NCBI RefSeq assembly: GCF_047663525.1
Contig: NC_092613.1
Span: forward strand, 6,101,501-6,165,500
Direction: 5' to 3'
Source of the DNA: Anas platyrhynchos
Lineage: Eukaryota > Chordata > Aves > Anseriformes > Anatidae
Length of the DNA: 64,000 bases
A program made the translations under genes and the position numbers. The notes beneath the pieces are model-generated. The model was not told where the DNA came from. It saw nothing but the letters and a program-made list of their open reading frames with translations, and did not search any database. This document shows positions 11,401 through 21,978 of the stretch, piece by piece (the first letter of the stretch is position 1; the number at the start of each line of letters is the position of its first letter).

Positions 11401-12361
11401 GTGGCCCTCCTCTTGACCCACTCTAACAGCCCCACATCCTTCTGGTGCTGGGGGCCCCAGACCTGGACGCAGCACTCCAGGTGGGAACTCACCAGGGCAG
11501 TGCAGACGGGGACCATCCCCTCCATCCCCTGCTGCCCTCTCCTCTGGTGATGCAGCCCAGGATGCAGTTGGCCTTCCAGGTTGCAAACTCACCGCTGGCT
11601 CATGTCGAGCTTTTCACCCACCTGAACCCCAAGTCCTTCTCCCCAGGGCTGCTCTCAGTGAGTTCTTCTCCCAGCCGGTCCTCATGTCCGGGATTGCCCC
11701 AGCCCAAGTGCAGCACCTTGCACCTGGACTTGAACCTTATCAGGTTCACGTGGGACCACTCCTCCAGCCTGTCCTTTGGATGGCATCCCTTCCTTCTGCT
11801 GTATGCACTGCACCACTCAGCTTGGTGTCATCTGCAGCCTTGCTGAGGGTGTGCTCGGTCCCACTGGCTGTGTTGTTGGTGCAGATACTGAGAAGGAAGG
11901 ATGAAGGACAGCCTCTCCTTCTGGGTGAAGGCCTTTTCTCTTCCATGGGTTGATCTGCTCCCTTTCCTTTCTGTTTCCTTGACAGCTTATGGAGCTTCAC
12001 CCTTCAGGCCCTCCTAGGATTCTTCATCAATAAGGTGCTGGTCATCTTGCTCCTCGTTTTTCTTCAGAGAAGGGGACGCTGCAGAAAAGAGGTAACCACA
12101 CACCCACAATGGCAAAAGCACACCTGGGCTCCAGAGAAGCCCCAGGGTTGCACTTGCACGTGCTGTTTGTCCACGGCTCCCAACTGGGGAGCGAGAGGTG
12201 CAATGCGGTCACTTAATCCTCCAGAAAGGATGAGCAGCCCTCCTCCACACGCTTCTCTCCATGGGCCGATGTCACTGAGGAGCCTGCCTCCCTCTTTCTT
12301 TCAGAAACTCAGGACAGCAGAAGGCAGCCCTGGACAGCTGCCTGAGGAGGAAAGGAGCTGA
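8495..12361 (+). CDS. Unit C: activating two-IgV TREM-like receptor
   Basis: Exons: signal 8495-8537, V1 8958-9296, V2 9640-9972, hinge 10438-10513, TM 11986-12091, tail 12305-12361; 317 residues. Splice sites are canonical and phases fit. The signal peptide is [16 protein letters not shown]1 (about 16-127) has [15 protein letters not shown] and [11 protein letters not shown]2 (about 129-238) has LSVQCPY, AWCR and [10 protein letters not shown]-glycosylation sequons lie in V1 (NLS, NFS), V2 (NRT) and the hinge (NST). The TM helix carries Lys at about residue 280 and the tail has no tyrosine. Known: this layout goes with DAP12 coupling. Inferred: an activating receptor. V1 resembles unit E (NQGYITIQ), while B and D share another version (RQGHFTIK). 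The TM and tail region is nearly identical to that of unit D. Confidence 0.87.
8657..8851 (+). repeat. (GGGAA)39 array, unit C intron 1
   Basis: 39 perfect copies counted, in the same position and orientation as in unit B. Confidence 0.97.
10970..11925 (-). mobile_element. CR1 LINE fragment in unit C intron
   Basis: Same antisense CR1 copy as in units A, B and D. The left half matches unit A; the right half shares private changes with unit D, including a 4-base duplication near 11360 (CCTTCCTT). The right limit is approximate. Confidence 0.88.
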
Positions 12362-12765
12362 TGCCAGACCTGGGACCAAAAGGATCTCTGTTTCCAAGCC
12401 TGGAGACATGTCCGGAGGGAAATCCCAACCTGAAAGCTGTTACCCTGAGCTCCAGAGAACCCAGGCCGGCCTCCCCCATGAACCGAGGCCCGCTTTCCCC
12501 CCGGGCTCTCAGCACGGCAACTCCTGGGGCTCCTCAGGGCAGAAAGCAGCCCATGCCTGGCAAACCCTGCCACGTGGCCCAGGCCGGGCTCTGCCACCCA
12601 CCCGCCAGCTCTGCCAGGGGCAGCACATCGCCACTTCTTGCCTCAGAGCTGGTGCAGCAAGCACAGCCTCACCACAGAGCACCCACACTTCCCTCACTTC
12701 CCTTCAAACCCTCAGGACTTCCCCATGGGCCCCCGCACCAGCGCCCTGTGCGGTTGTTCCAGTCA

Positions 12766-12771
12766 AATAAA
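12766..12771 (+). terminator. Poly(A) signal of unit C
   Basis: AATAAA in the shared 3' UTR context, about 400 bases after the stop codon. Confidence 0.75.
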
Positions 12772-13321
12772 CTGTGCAAAAGCCCAGTGGCTCCGTTTGG
12801 TTCCTCCAGCTTGGCACAGTGTGGGCAGGCAGCCCACGGGCTCGGTGCCAGGCAAAGCATGGACAATGAGGGGACTGCCTGTGGTGGAGGAGAGCCCCAG
12901 GAGGCATGGCATGGAGAGGAGGCTCCCTGCATAGAGCCCGGCCTCTCTGCCACCACGCCTTGAGGGGACTTTGGGCAAGGGCCTGGACAGGGGGCACCTG
13001 GGGAGCACAGAGGGAAGGGCAGGGCCACAGCAAAGGACCTGCCCCATCTCCCAAGCCTTGGAACGGCTGAAGGAGTGCCCCGTTGACAGGGGCCAAGCGA
13101 GAGCAGCAAAGGGCCTCTGGCGTCAGGACGCGCCGTGCTCTGCTCCCTGCCACTTCCCCAAATGAATCCTGAGCTGCTCTTGGTATTCAGTGTTGTTGCA
13201 AAACATGGTGAAGGACTTCCGTGGAAAGGCGAGACCTCAGGCACTTCCTCCATCGGCGTCAGTGGGAGGCAGGAGGGTTCACCCGGGCAGATGCGTTGCA
13301 ACGGGGCGCATTGGTGAGGCC
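12772..13321 (+). promoter_or_regulatory. Unit C-D intergenic spacer and unit D promoter
   Basis: ETS-type cores (reverse) at 13215-13221 (ACTTCCG) and 13243-13251 (ACTTCCTCC). The sequence resembles the A-B spacer. A short upstream ATG at 13291 opens a reading frame of eight codons (MRCNGAHW) that stops at 13317, five bases before the main start. Units B and C have ACG at that place. It acts on translation only if transcription starts upstream of it, which is unknown. Confidence 0.5.
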
Positions 13322-16300
13322 ATGGATCTGCGAGTCGTCCTCCTGCTGCCGCTCTGCTTCCCAGGTACGAGGAGGGCTGGGCATGGCTGGGGCTTCCCAT
13401 GGGACACCCGTCCCCAGTCCTGCTGCCTGCAGGGCCCTGCAGTGGTGGGACAGCGATAGCGATACCGGCTGTCCTGGGGGCTGGGGAAGGGAAGGGAAGG
13501 GAAGGGAAGGGAAGGGAAGGGAAGGGAAGGGAAGGGAAGGGAAGGGAAGGGAAGGGAAGGGAAGGGAAGGGAAGGGAAGGGAAGGGAAGGGAAGGGAAGG
13601 GAAGGGAAGGGAAGGGAAGGGAAGGGAAGGGAAGGGAAGGGAAGGGAAGGGAAGGGAAGGGAAGGGAAGGGAAGGGAAGGGAAGGGAAGGACAAGCCCCA
13701 CTTCAGAACACCCCACACCTGGCTCCTCCAGGCTCACAGCCCACGACAGCCCTGCACCAGCTCCCCTCTCCCTCACCACTTCTGGTATGCTCAGGTCTCC
13801 AAGCCCAAACAATTCAGAAGCTGAGCCAGCGCAAAGGAAGCAACCTCTCTGTGCTGTGTCATTACCCAGCAGAGGATGAGTACCAGGAACTGAAGTCCTG
13901 GTGCCGCTGGACAGATCAACGATGTCAGCTTCAAGTGGCAACAAGCGGCACAAGAACACACTTCTACACATACCGGGCCAGACAGGGGCACTTTACCATA
14001 AAGGATGACCCCATACACAAGAATTTTTCCATCACCATGACTGACCTCCAGGTAGAGGATTCAGGCACATATTACTGTGCTTACAGTCAAAGCTATGTTT
14101 TACTGAAGAGGATCTCGCTGAATGTTTTCAAGGGTGAGTACCTTTTCCCCACGCAAACTCCAGTCCTGTCAGGAGGCAACGTCACTGCTGCCCCGCTCCA
14201 TCCTCCTCCCGCACACAGCGATCAGCTTCCCCTGTCCCCATCCATCAGCCCCCACCCTCATCCCCTCGCTCGCCGCCTTCCCTGCTTGCAGAGCACGGGG
14301 TGAAGGAGCCCCGCAGACCCCGCTGGCCCCGAGGCTCACGGCTCCCTGCAGCCCTGCCCAAAGTGCCCTGCCTGGGCCGACAGCCACAGCCTGGCCCAGG
14401 TGCCCAGCTTGTGCCAGGAGATGGATCCCCTCGTGCCCCACATTGCGGGTCAGACACCAGGTTTGTTGTTCTGCAGAGTTCCACAAGCTGGAGTTGGACA
14501 GTCTCTCTGTGCAGTGCCCGTACCGTGACCTGGGCTACCGCTCCGAAAGAAAAGCCTGGTGCCGAGCTGTAGGTCAGACTGGCAGGTGTGAACATGTGGT
14601 GAGCACAGATACCACTTACAGACGGGGTATCAGCAAAGGCAAGGAAGGCAGAGCCTCGATCCAGGATGACACCCAGAAAAGGACCATCACCATCACCATG
14701 GAGAAGCTGCAGGCACAGGACTCTGGCGTGTACTGGTGTGCACTCTACACACCCAATGCAACCATTAATTTCACCCCGATAATGGAGGTCCGGCTCTCTG
14801 TGGCCAAGCGTGAGTACCTGCTGGCAGATTTTGGCCTCGCCTCCCCTGCTTGCTCTCCCTCCTGACCTGTGCCCCACCACCGAGAACCCGACCCTCTCTC
14901 CATCTCTGTCTCCGTCTGCACAAGCTTCTGTCTGCTTCTGCACAGGGCTGTTCGACACCTCCCTGCTACCTGCAGATCTCTGCCAGGGAGCTTTTCTGCC
15001 TGCACTTCCAGCACTTCTGCCACCTCCTGGGCTGGGTTCATGGAGCAGGGCTCCTCGGCAGCTCCTTGCTTCTCCCTCCCACTTTTCCATCCTTCTGCTG
15101 CTTCGCCTGCTCCCGGGAGCTCCTGAAGACACGGGTCACAGTCTGGGCGCCTCGTCTGTGTTGGCTGTCACATCACGCCCGGAGTTACACCCATGGTAGC
15201 AATGGCAGGGACGTTCAGATGGGGGATGCACAACAGCCCAGTAATTGTTCTTCTCTTCTTCTTTGTGATTGCAGGACGAGTTGCAACAACATTGTCAGGC
15301 ACCGGTCAAAATTACCTTCCTGGCAACAGCACACAAGCAGGGTAAGGCCAAACCCCCCCCCCCCCAAAAAACAAACAAACAAACAAACAAAAAAAAAAAA
15401 CAAACACCAAAAACCTATGTGAATGGACACAGACAAGCATTACTGATGTCCTGCCCATGGCAGTCCTGTCTTCCTGGGGGACGCAGTCTGGGCATTGCAA
15501 AGACTCCCGCTTACAGAGGAGCTGGGTGGGACAGGCGTCCTTACAGTGGACGACCTCTCCTCTTGCAGTTCCTGCCCAGAGCCTAATTACAAAGGGAGAA
15601 GTGGACAGATGAAATCAAGTCCTAGCTTCCTGGGAACTGCCTTCTGTCCTCACTCACTGCCATGTGGCAATGAATCCACCTGGTCACTCTCATTTTCTGC
15701 ACTCATTGCCTTTCCTTATTTCCATGTTGTGTGAGGAAAGGATATTTTCAAGTTCTTGTAGTGTGGAAAGGGATAAATTAGAATATGTCTTGGGAAGAGG
15801 AGGCCACTTTTGGAAGTGTATTTGAAACCCCATTTCTACGGGGATTCTCCAGCAGAATCATAGAATGACTTGGGCTGGAAAGGACCTTAAGGATCATCTT
15901 GTTAACCCTTCCCGCCATGGGCAGGGACGCCACCCACTAGATCAGGCTGCTCAGGGCCTTGTCCAAGCTGATGCTGAACACCTCCAAGGATGGGGCATCC
16001 AGAACCTCTCTGGGCAAGCTGTTCCAGTGCCTCAGCACCCTCTGAGTGAAGAAGTGCCTCCTAACCTCTAATTGAAATATCCCCTCTTTTTGTTTCAAAC
16101 CATTCCCTCTTGTCCTGTCATTATCTGATTGAGCAAAAGGTGCTCTCCATCCCTTTTACAAGCCCCCTCTAAGTACTGAAAACCACAATGAGGTCACCCC
16201 AGAGCCTTCTCTTCTGTGTGCTGAACAGCCCCAGCTCTGTCCTTCCTTGTAGGACAGCTGCTCCAGCCCCTTGATCATCTTTGTGGCCCTCCTCTTGACC

Positions 16301-17236
16301 CACTCTAACAGCCCCACATCCTTCTGGTGCTGGGGGCCCCAGACCTGGACGCAGCACTCCAGGTGGGTCCTCACCAGGGCAGTGCAGATGGGGACCATCC
16401 CCTCCCTCCTCTACTCCTCTGGTGATGCAGCCCAGGATGCAGTTGGCCTTCCTGGCAGCAAGCTCACTGCTGGCTCATGTTGAAGTTTTCGTCCCCCTGA
16501 ACCCCAAGTCCTTCTCCCCAGGGCTGCTCTCAGTGAGTTCTTCTCCCAGCCGGTCCTCATGTCCGGGATTGCCCCAGCCCAAGTGCAGCACCTTGCACCT
16601 GGACTTGAACCTTATCAGGTTCACGTGGGACCACTCCTCCAGCCTGTCCTTTGGATGGCATCCCTTCCTTCTGCTGTATGCACTGCACCACTCAGCTTGG
16701 TGTCATCTGCAGCCTTGCTGAGGGTGTGCTCGGTCCCACTGGCTGTGTTGTTGGTGCAGATACTGAGAAGGAAGGATGAAGGACAGCCTCTCCTTCTGGG
16801 TGAAGGCCTTTTCTCTTCCATGGGTTGATCTGCTCCCTTTCCTTTCTGTTTCCTTGACAGCTTATGGAGCTTCACCCTTCAGGCCCTCCTAGGATTCTTC
16901 ATCAATAAGGTGCTGGTCATCTTGCTCCTCGTTTTTCTTCAGAGAAGGGGACGCTGCAGAAAAGAGGTAACCACACACCCACAATGGCAAAAGCACACCT
17001 GGGCTCCAGAGAAGCCCCAGGGTGGTACTTGCACGTGCTGTTTGTCCACGGCTCCCAACTGGGGAGCGAGAGGTGTGATGCGATCACTTAATGCTCCAGA
17101 AAGGATGAGCAGCCCTCCTCCACATGCTTCTCTCCATGGGCCGATGTCACTGAGGAGCCTGCCTCCCTCTTTCTTTCAGAAACTCAGGACAGCAGAAGGC
17201 AGCCCTGGACAGCTGCCTGAGGAGGAAAGGAGCTGA
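13322..17236 (+). CDS. Unit D: activating two-IgV TREM-like receptor
   Basis: Exons: signal 13322-13364, V1 13795-14133, V2 14477-14809, hinge 15275-15341, TM 16861-16966, tail 17180-17236; 314 residues. The signal peptide is [16 protein letters not shown]1 and the short hinge ([13 protein letters not shown]) match unit B. V2 has the full set of TREM-type cysteines and ends [18 protein letters not shown], with an NAT sequon in the CDR3-like loop. The TM helix carries Lys at about residue 277, followed by a tail without tyrosine. Known: a TM Lys suits DAP12. Inferred: an activating receptor. From about 16,120-16,160 onward the intron, TM and tail follow unit C instead of B, so D is a mosaic. 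The AATAAA is at 17640. Confidence 0.87.
13484..13688 (+). repeat. (GGGAA)41 array, unit D intron 1
   Basis: 41 perfect copies counted, in the same intron position as in units B, C and E. Confidence 0.97.
15353..15413 (+). repeat. Poly-C / (CAAA)n simple sequence
   Basis: A run of C, then AAAC repeats and A-rich sequence, just after the unit D hinge exon. It matches the A-rich tract of unit B in position. Confidence 0.85.
15852..16800 (-). mobile_element. CR1 LINE fragment in unit D intron
   Basis: Same antisense CR1 copy as in units A-C. Up to about 16,118 it carries the unit B variants (tgtttcaaacc, cctcttgtcctg); from about 16,159 it carries the unit C variants. The right limit is approximate. 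Confidence 0.88.
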
Positions 17237-17639
17237 CGCCAGACCTGGGACCAAAAGGATCTCTGTTTCCAAGCCTGGAGACATGTCCGGAGGGAAATCC
17301 CAACCTGCAAGCTGTTACCCTGAGCTCCAGAGAACCCAGGCCGGCCTCCCCCATGAACTGAGGCCCGCTTTCCCCCCGGGCTCCCAGCATGGCAACTCCT
17401 GGGGCTCCTCAGGGCAGAAAGCAGCCCACGCCTGGCAAACCCTGCCACACGGCCCAGGCCAGGCTCTGCCACTGCCCGCCAGCCCTGCCAGGGGCAGCAC
17501 ATCGCCACTTCTTGCCTCAGAGCTGGTGCAGCAAGCACAGCCTCACCACAGAGCGCCCACACTTCCCTCACTTCCCTTCAAACCCTCAGGACTTCCCCAT
17601 GGGTCCCCGCACCAGGGCCCTGTGCGGTTGTTCCAGTCA

Positions 17640-17645
17640 AATAAA
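17640..17645 (+). terminator. Poly(A) signal of unit D
   Basis: AATAAA in the shared 3' UTR context, about 400 bases after the stop codon. Confidence 0.75.
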
Positions 17646-18253
17646 CTGTGCAAAAGCCCAGTGGCTCCGTTTGGTTCCTCCAGCTTGGCACAGCGTGGGT
17701 AGGCAGCCCACGGGCTCGGTGCCAGGCATGGCATGGACAACGAGGGGACTGGCTGTGGTGGAGGAGAGCCCAAGGAGGCACGGCATGGAGAGGAGGCTCC
17801 CTGCATAGAGCCCGGCCTCTCTGCCACCACGCCTTGAGGGGACTTTGGGCAAGGGCCTGGGCAGGGGGCACCTGGGGAGCACAGAGGGAAGGGCAGGGCC
17901 ACAGTAAAGGACCTGCCCCATCTCCCAAGCCTTGGAAATGCCAAAGGAGTGCCCTGTTGCCACTGGCATGAGGGCAGAGCGTGACAACGGCCAAGGGAGA
18001 GCAGCAAAGGGCCTCTGGCGTCAGGATGGTCTGTGCTCTGCTCTCGGCCACTTCCCCTAACGCACCCTGAGCTGCTCTTGTTATTCGGTGGCCTTGCAAA
18101 ACGTGGTGAAGGACTTCCGTGGGAAGGCAAGACCTCAGGCACTTCCTCCAGTGGCGTCAGTGGGAGGCAGGAGGCTTCACCCGGGCAGACGCGTTGCAAC
18201 GGGGCGCGTTGGGCGGACCCTGGCAATGTCCCTGCCCTGCGCTTGAGAAGGCC
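17646..18253 (+). promoter_or_regulatory. Unit D-E intergenic spacer and unit E promoter
   Basis: ETS-type cores (reverse) at 18113-18119 and 18141-18149, as in the other spacers. It resembles the B-C spacer, but about 34 extra bases lie just before the unit E start. They bring in an ATG at 18226 and a six-codon frame (MSLPCA) that stops at 18246, seven bases before the main ATG. The inhibitory gene therefore may carry a private upstream frame; the transcription start is not known. Confidence 0.5.
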
Positions 18254-21200
18254 ATGGAGCTGCGAGTCGTCCTCCTGCTGCCGCTCTGCTTCCCAGGTAC
18301 GAGGAGGGCTGGGCATGGCTGGGGCTTCCCATGGGACACCCGTCCCCAGTCCTGCTGCCTGCAGGGCCCTGCAGTGGTGGGACAGCGATACCGATACCGG
18401 CTGTCATGGGGGCTGGGGAAGGGAAGGGAAGGGAAGGGAAGGGAAGGGAAGGGAAGGGAAGGGAAGGGAAGGGAAGGGAAGGGAAGGGAAGGGAAGGGAA
18501 GGGAAGGGAAGGGAAGGGAAGGGAAGGGAAGGGAAGGGAAGGGAAGGGAAGGGAAGGGAAGGGAAGGGAAGGGAAGGGAAGGGAAGGGAAGGGAAGGGAA
18601 GGGAAGGGAAGGGAAGGGAAGGGAAGGGAAGGGAAGGGAAGGGAAGGGAAGGACAAGCCCCACTTCAGAGCACCCCACACCTGGCTCCTCCAGGCTCACA
18701 GCCCACGACAGCCCTGCACCAGCTCCCCTCTCCCTCACCACTTCTGGTATTCACAGGTCTCCAAGCCCAAACACGTGAGGAGCTGAGCCAGCACGAAGGA
18801 AGCAACCTCTCTGTGCTCTGTCCTTACCCAGCAGAGCGTGAGTACCGGGATCTGAAGTCCTGGTGCCGCTGGACAGATCAAGGATGTCAGCTTCAAGTGG
18901 CACTACTCGGCACAATAACTTATACGTACTCACAACAAGCCAACCAGGGGTACATTACCATACAGGATGACCCCAAACACAGGAATTTTTCCATCACCAT
19001 GACTGACCTCCAGGTAGAGGATTCAGGCACATATTACTGTGCTTATAGGAAAGGCTGGGAAAGCTATGTTCCACTGAAGTGGATCTCGCTGAATGTTTTC
19101 AAGGGTGAGTACCTTTTCCCCACGCAAACTCCTGTCCTGTCGGGAGGCAACTTCACTGCTGCCCTGCTCCATCCTCCTCCCGCACACAGCGAGTGGCTTC
19201 CCCCGACCCCATCCATCAGCCCCCACCCTCATCCCCTTGCTCGCTGCCTTCCCTGCTTGCAGAGCACGGGGTGAAGGAGCCCTGCAGACACCGCTGTCCC
19301 CGAGGCGCACGGCTCCCTGCGGCCCTCCCCTAAGTGCCCTGCTCAGGCTGACGGCCACAGCCTGGCCCAGGTGCCCAGCTTGTGCCAGGAGATGGATGCC
19401 CTTGTGCCCCAGATTGTGGGTCAGACACCAGGTTTGTTGTTCTGCAGAGTTGCACAAGCTGGAGTTGGACAGTCTCTCTGTGCAGTGCCCGTACCGTAAA
19501 CTGGGCTATAGCTCTGGAAGAAAAGCCTGGTGCCGATATCCAGGTCAGACTGGCACATGTGATCTTGTGGTGAGCACAGATTTCCCGAACACACTGAGCA
19601 TCAGCAAAGCCCAGAAAGGCAGAGCCTGGATCCAGGATGACACCCAGGAAAGGACCATCACCATCACCATGGAGAAGCTGCAGGCACAGGACTCTGGTGT
19701 GTACTGGTGTGCACTCTACAGGCCCTACACATCCATTCCATTCACCCGGATAATGGAGGTCCGGCTCTCTGTGGCCAAGCGTGAGTACCTGCTGGCAGAT
19801 TTTGGCCTCGCCTCCCCTGCTTGCTGTCCCTCCTGACCCGTGCGCCACCACTGAGAATCCAACCCTCTCTCCATCGCTGTCTCTCTGTCTGCACAAGCTT
19901 CTGTCTGCTTCTGCACGGGGCTGTTCAACACCTCCCTGCTACCTGCAGATCTCTGCCAGGGAGCTTTTCTGCCTGCACTTCCAGCACTTCTGCCACCTCC
20001 TGGGCTGGGTTCATGGAGCAGGGCTCCTTGGCAGCCCTTCCCTCTCCCTCCCACCTTTCCATCCTTCTGTTACTTTGCCTGCTCCCGGGAGCTCCTGAAG
20101 ACATGGGACACAGCCTGGGCACCTCATCTATGTTGTCTGTGAAAGCACGCCCAGAGTTACACCCATGATAGCAATGGCAGCGACGTTCAGATGGGGGATG
20201 CACAACAGCCCAGTAATTTTTCTTCTCTTCTTTGTGATTGCAGGACCAGCTGCAACAACGTTGTCAGTCACTAGAGCCACCAGTGAAAATCACCCTCCTG
20301 GTAACAGCACACTAGCAGGGTAAGGCCACAAAAAAAAAAAAAAAAATAAAAAAAATAAAGCCAACACCGAAAAGCCTCTGAGCTTGAACACAGATACCAG
20401 CATCATACCGTGCTGTTATCTAACACTGGTAACTCCTTTGCTCTTCCTGCTTTAGCCAAGGTGTAAGCACCTACATCATAATATCCACAGTCCTGTACCT
20501 CCTGCTCATCCCGGTAGTTATTATCTTGATAACATTGTGCATCAGGCACCACAGAAAGCTGAAGAGAAGAGGTATGTGGAAACTGGTGATGCCTCTTTTT
20601 CTATTCTGTCTTTCTCCGACCATCATTTTTCCACTCCAAGTGAGCTTATTCTCAACTCACTGTGCCCTGGAGAAGATAAGGCATGCACAGCCTGGGAAGC
20701 CTCAAGGGGGGCTCCTTGTTATGACCTCCTCTCACAGTGAGTCAAAGCCACTTTCCTCCAGACATGCACAGAACGTGTCCTAACATTTCAGAGAAGTGAA
20801 GTGGGGGCAACGTGTTCACCAGATTCGGGGTAGATGGGTCCCATTGGCACACCCATCACTTCATTCACTGGGCAATCCCAAAGCCTTTCCCCAAACTCTT
20901 GTAGCACAGACAATACCCATGCATTGTCACAGATTTCTCTGTTTCTAAAACCTATGGTTATGGTTCTTTGCAAAGGTAACAGGCAAGCAGAGGACATCTA
21001 TGACAAACCAGAGGACACAACGCAGGTAAGGAAAGTGACTTACTTCCCACACTGCACCTAAATCCCTTACGAATAATCTGTAAGGAGCTGGCTGACCCAT
21101 GGGATGAGGGCATTGGTGCTCACTTTTGGCTGTGAGCATTAGGGGAAATGGCATTTAATGTCACCAGAGAAAGGAATGTTGCTAGATGGAGAGAAAGAGG

Positions 21201-21684
21201 GCAATGGAAGGTAACTCCACTGGGGAGAACAAAACAAACAAAAACAAACACGGTGGAGCAAATTATAGTAATTTCTGAGAAATGACTCAAAGACTAGAAA
21301 GCAAGGCTAGAAGATGAGGTTGTAACAAATATCAAGGAGAGGAGATGAAGGAAAGAATTTTCTGTCCTTTCACCTCTGTCATGACCAAAGGTAACATTTT
21401 ACATGGCTTCTCCTTTACCCTAGGAAAATCTCGTTCCCTTGATAACAGCTGTGTCTTGGTGCTGAATCATGCTGACAGTTGTTTACCCTTTCTTTTCACA
21501 GCTTGAGAGCACTGAAAGAATGGAAACTCCCAAGGATGACAGCAAAGACCTAAAATATGTTACCCTGGACTTTAAATCCCAACGCAGCCCTGAGGAATCT
21601 CTCTACTGTAACGTTGAACCAGATCAGGCTCCCAAGAACCCCAAAGATGAAAATGTGGAATATGCTATCATTGCACGTAGTTAA
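18254..21684 (+). CDS. Unit E: inhibitory two-IgV TREM-like receptor with three ITIM-type motifs
   Basis: Exons: signal 18254-18296, V1 18757-19104, V2 19448-19780, hinge 20244-20319, TM 20456-20571, 20976-21025, last 21502-21684; 382 residues. The ectodomain is that of the neighbouring activating units. V1 (about 16-130) is three residues longer in its CDR3-like loop (YRKGWESYVPL). The TM helix (IIISTVLYLLLIPVVIILIT) has no charged residue. The tail has LKYVTL (Tyr about 341), SLYCNV (about 357) and VEYAII (about 376), all fitting the ITIM pattern; SLYCNV also fits a Grb2 pYxN site. Known: ITIMs recruit SHP-1/SHP-2. Inferred: the inhibitory partner of units A-D. It is closest in layout to the two-domain chicken TREM-B receptors as I recall them. 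Homology to A-D stops in the intron after the hinge, near 20,400. Confidence 0.87.
18416..18650 (+). repeat. (GGGAA)47 array, unit E intron 1
   Basis: 47 perfect copies counted, the longest of the four arrays, in the same intron position. Confidence 0.97.
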
Positions 21685-21972
21685 TGGAAAAAAAAAGAAA
21701 AAAAAAAAGAAGCACAGAACCCCACAACAATCCAGCAACAGGAGGAAAGAACTGGAATAGAAAGTGGGAATGGGGAGTAGAAAATGTGTGCATGGACACG
21801 AGGGAAAGAGCTATGGTTTTGCTGTCATGTGTATGTTGCCTATACATTCTAAGACCTCTCTCCTATTAGAAGCCAGTAGAGAATTTCGTCACAAGTATGC
21901 AGATTCTCTCAGGCCAGACAGAGGTGCTGGTTAATTCTCAGGATCCCTTGCACGTTTGCTTTTTTTGATTCT

Positions 21973-21978
21973 ATTAAA
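21973..21978 (+). terminator. Possible poly(A) signal of unit E
   Basis: ATTAAA about 290 bases after the stop codon. No AATAAA is nearer, apart from A-rich sequence right after the stop. Confidence 0.35.

Noticed and set aside
74-21684. CD300/CMRF35 or pIgR-like identity for the array
   Set aside because: The IgV cysteine pattern fits both families, but adjacency to a clear TREM2 and the similar exon plan of the next inhibitory gene favour TREM. Not fully excluded.
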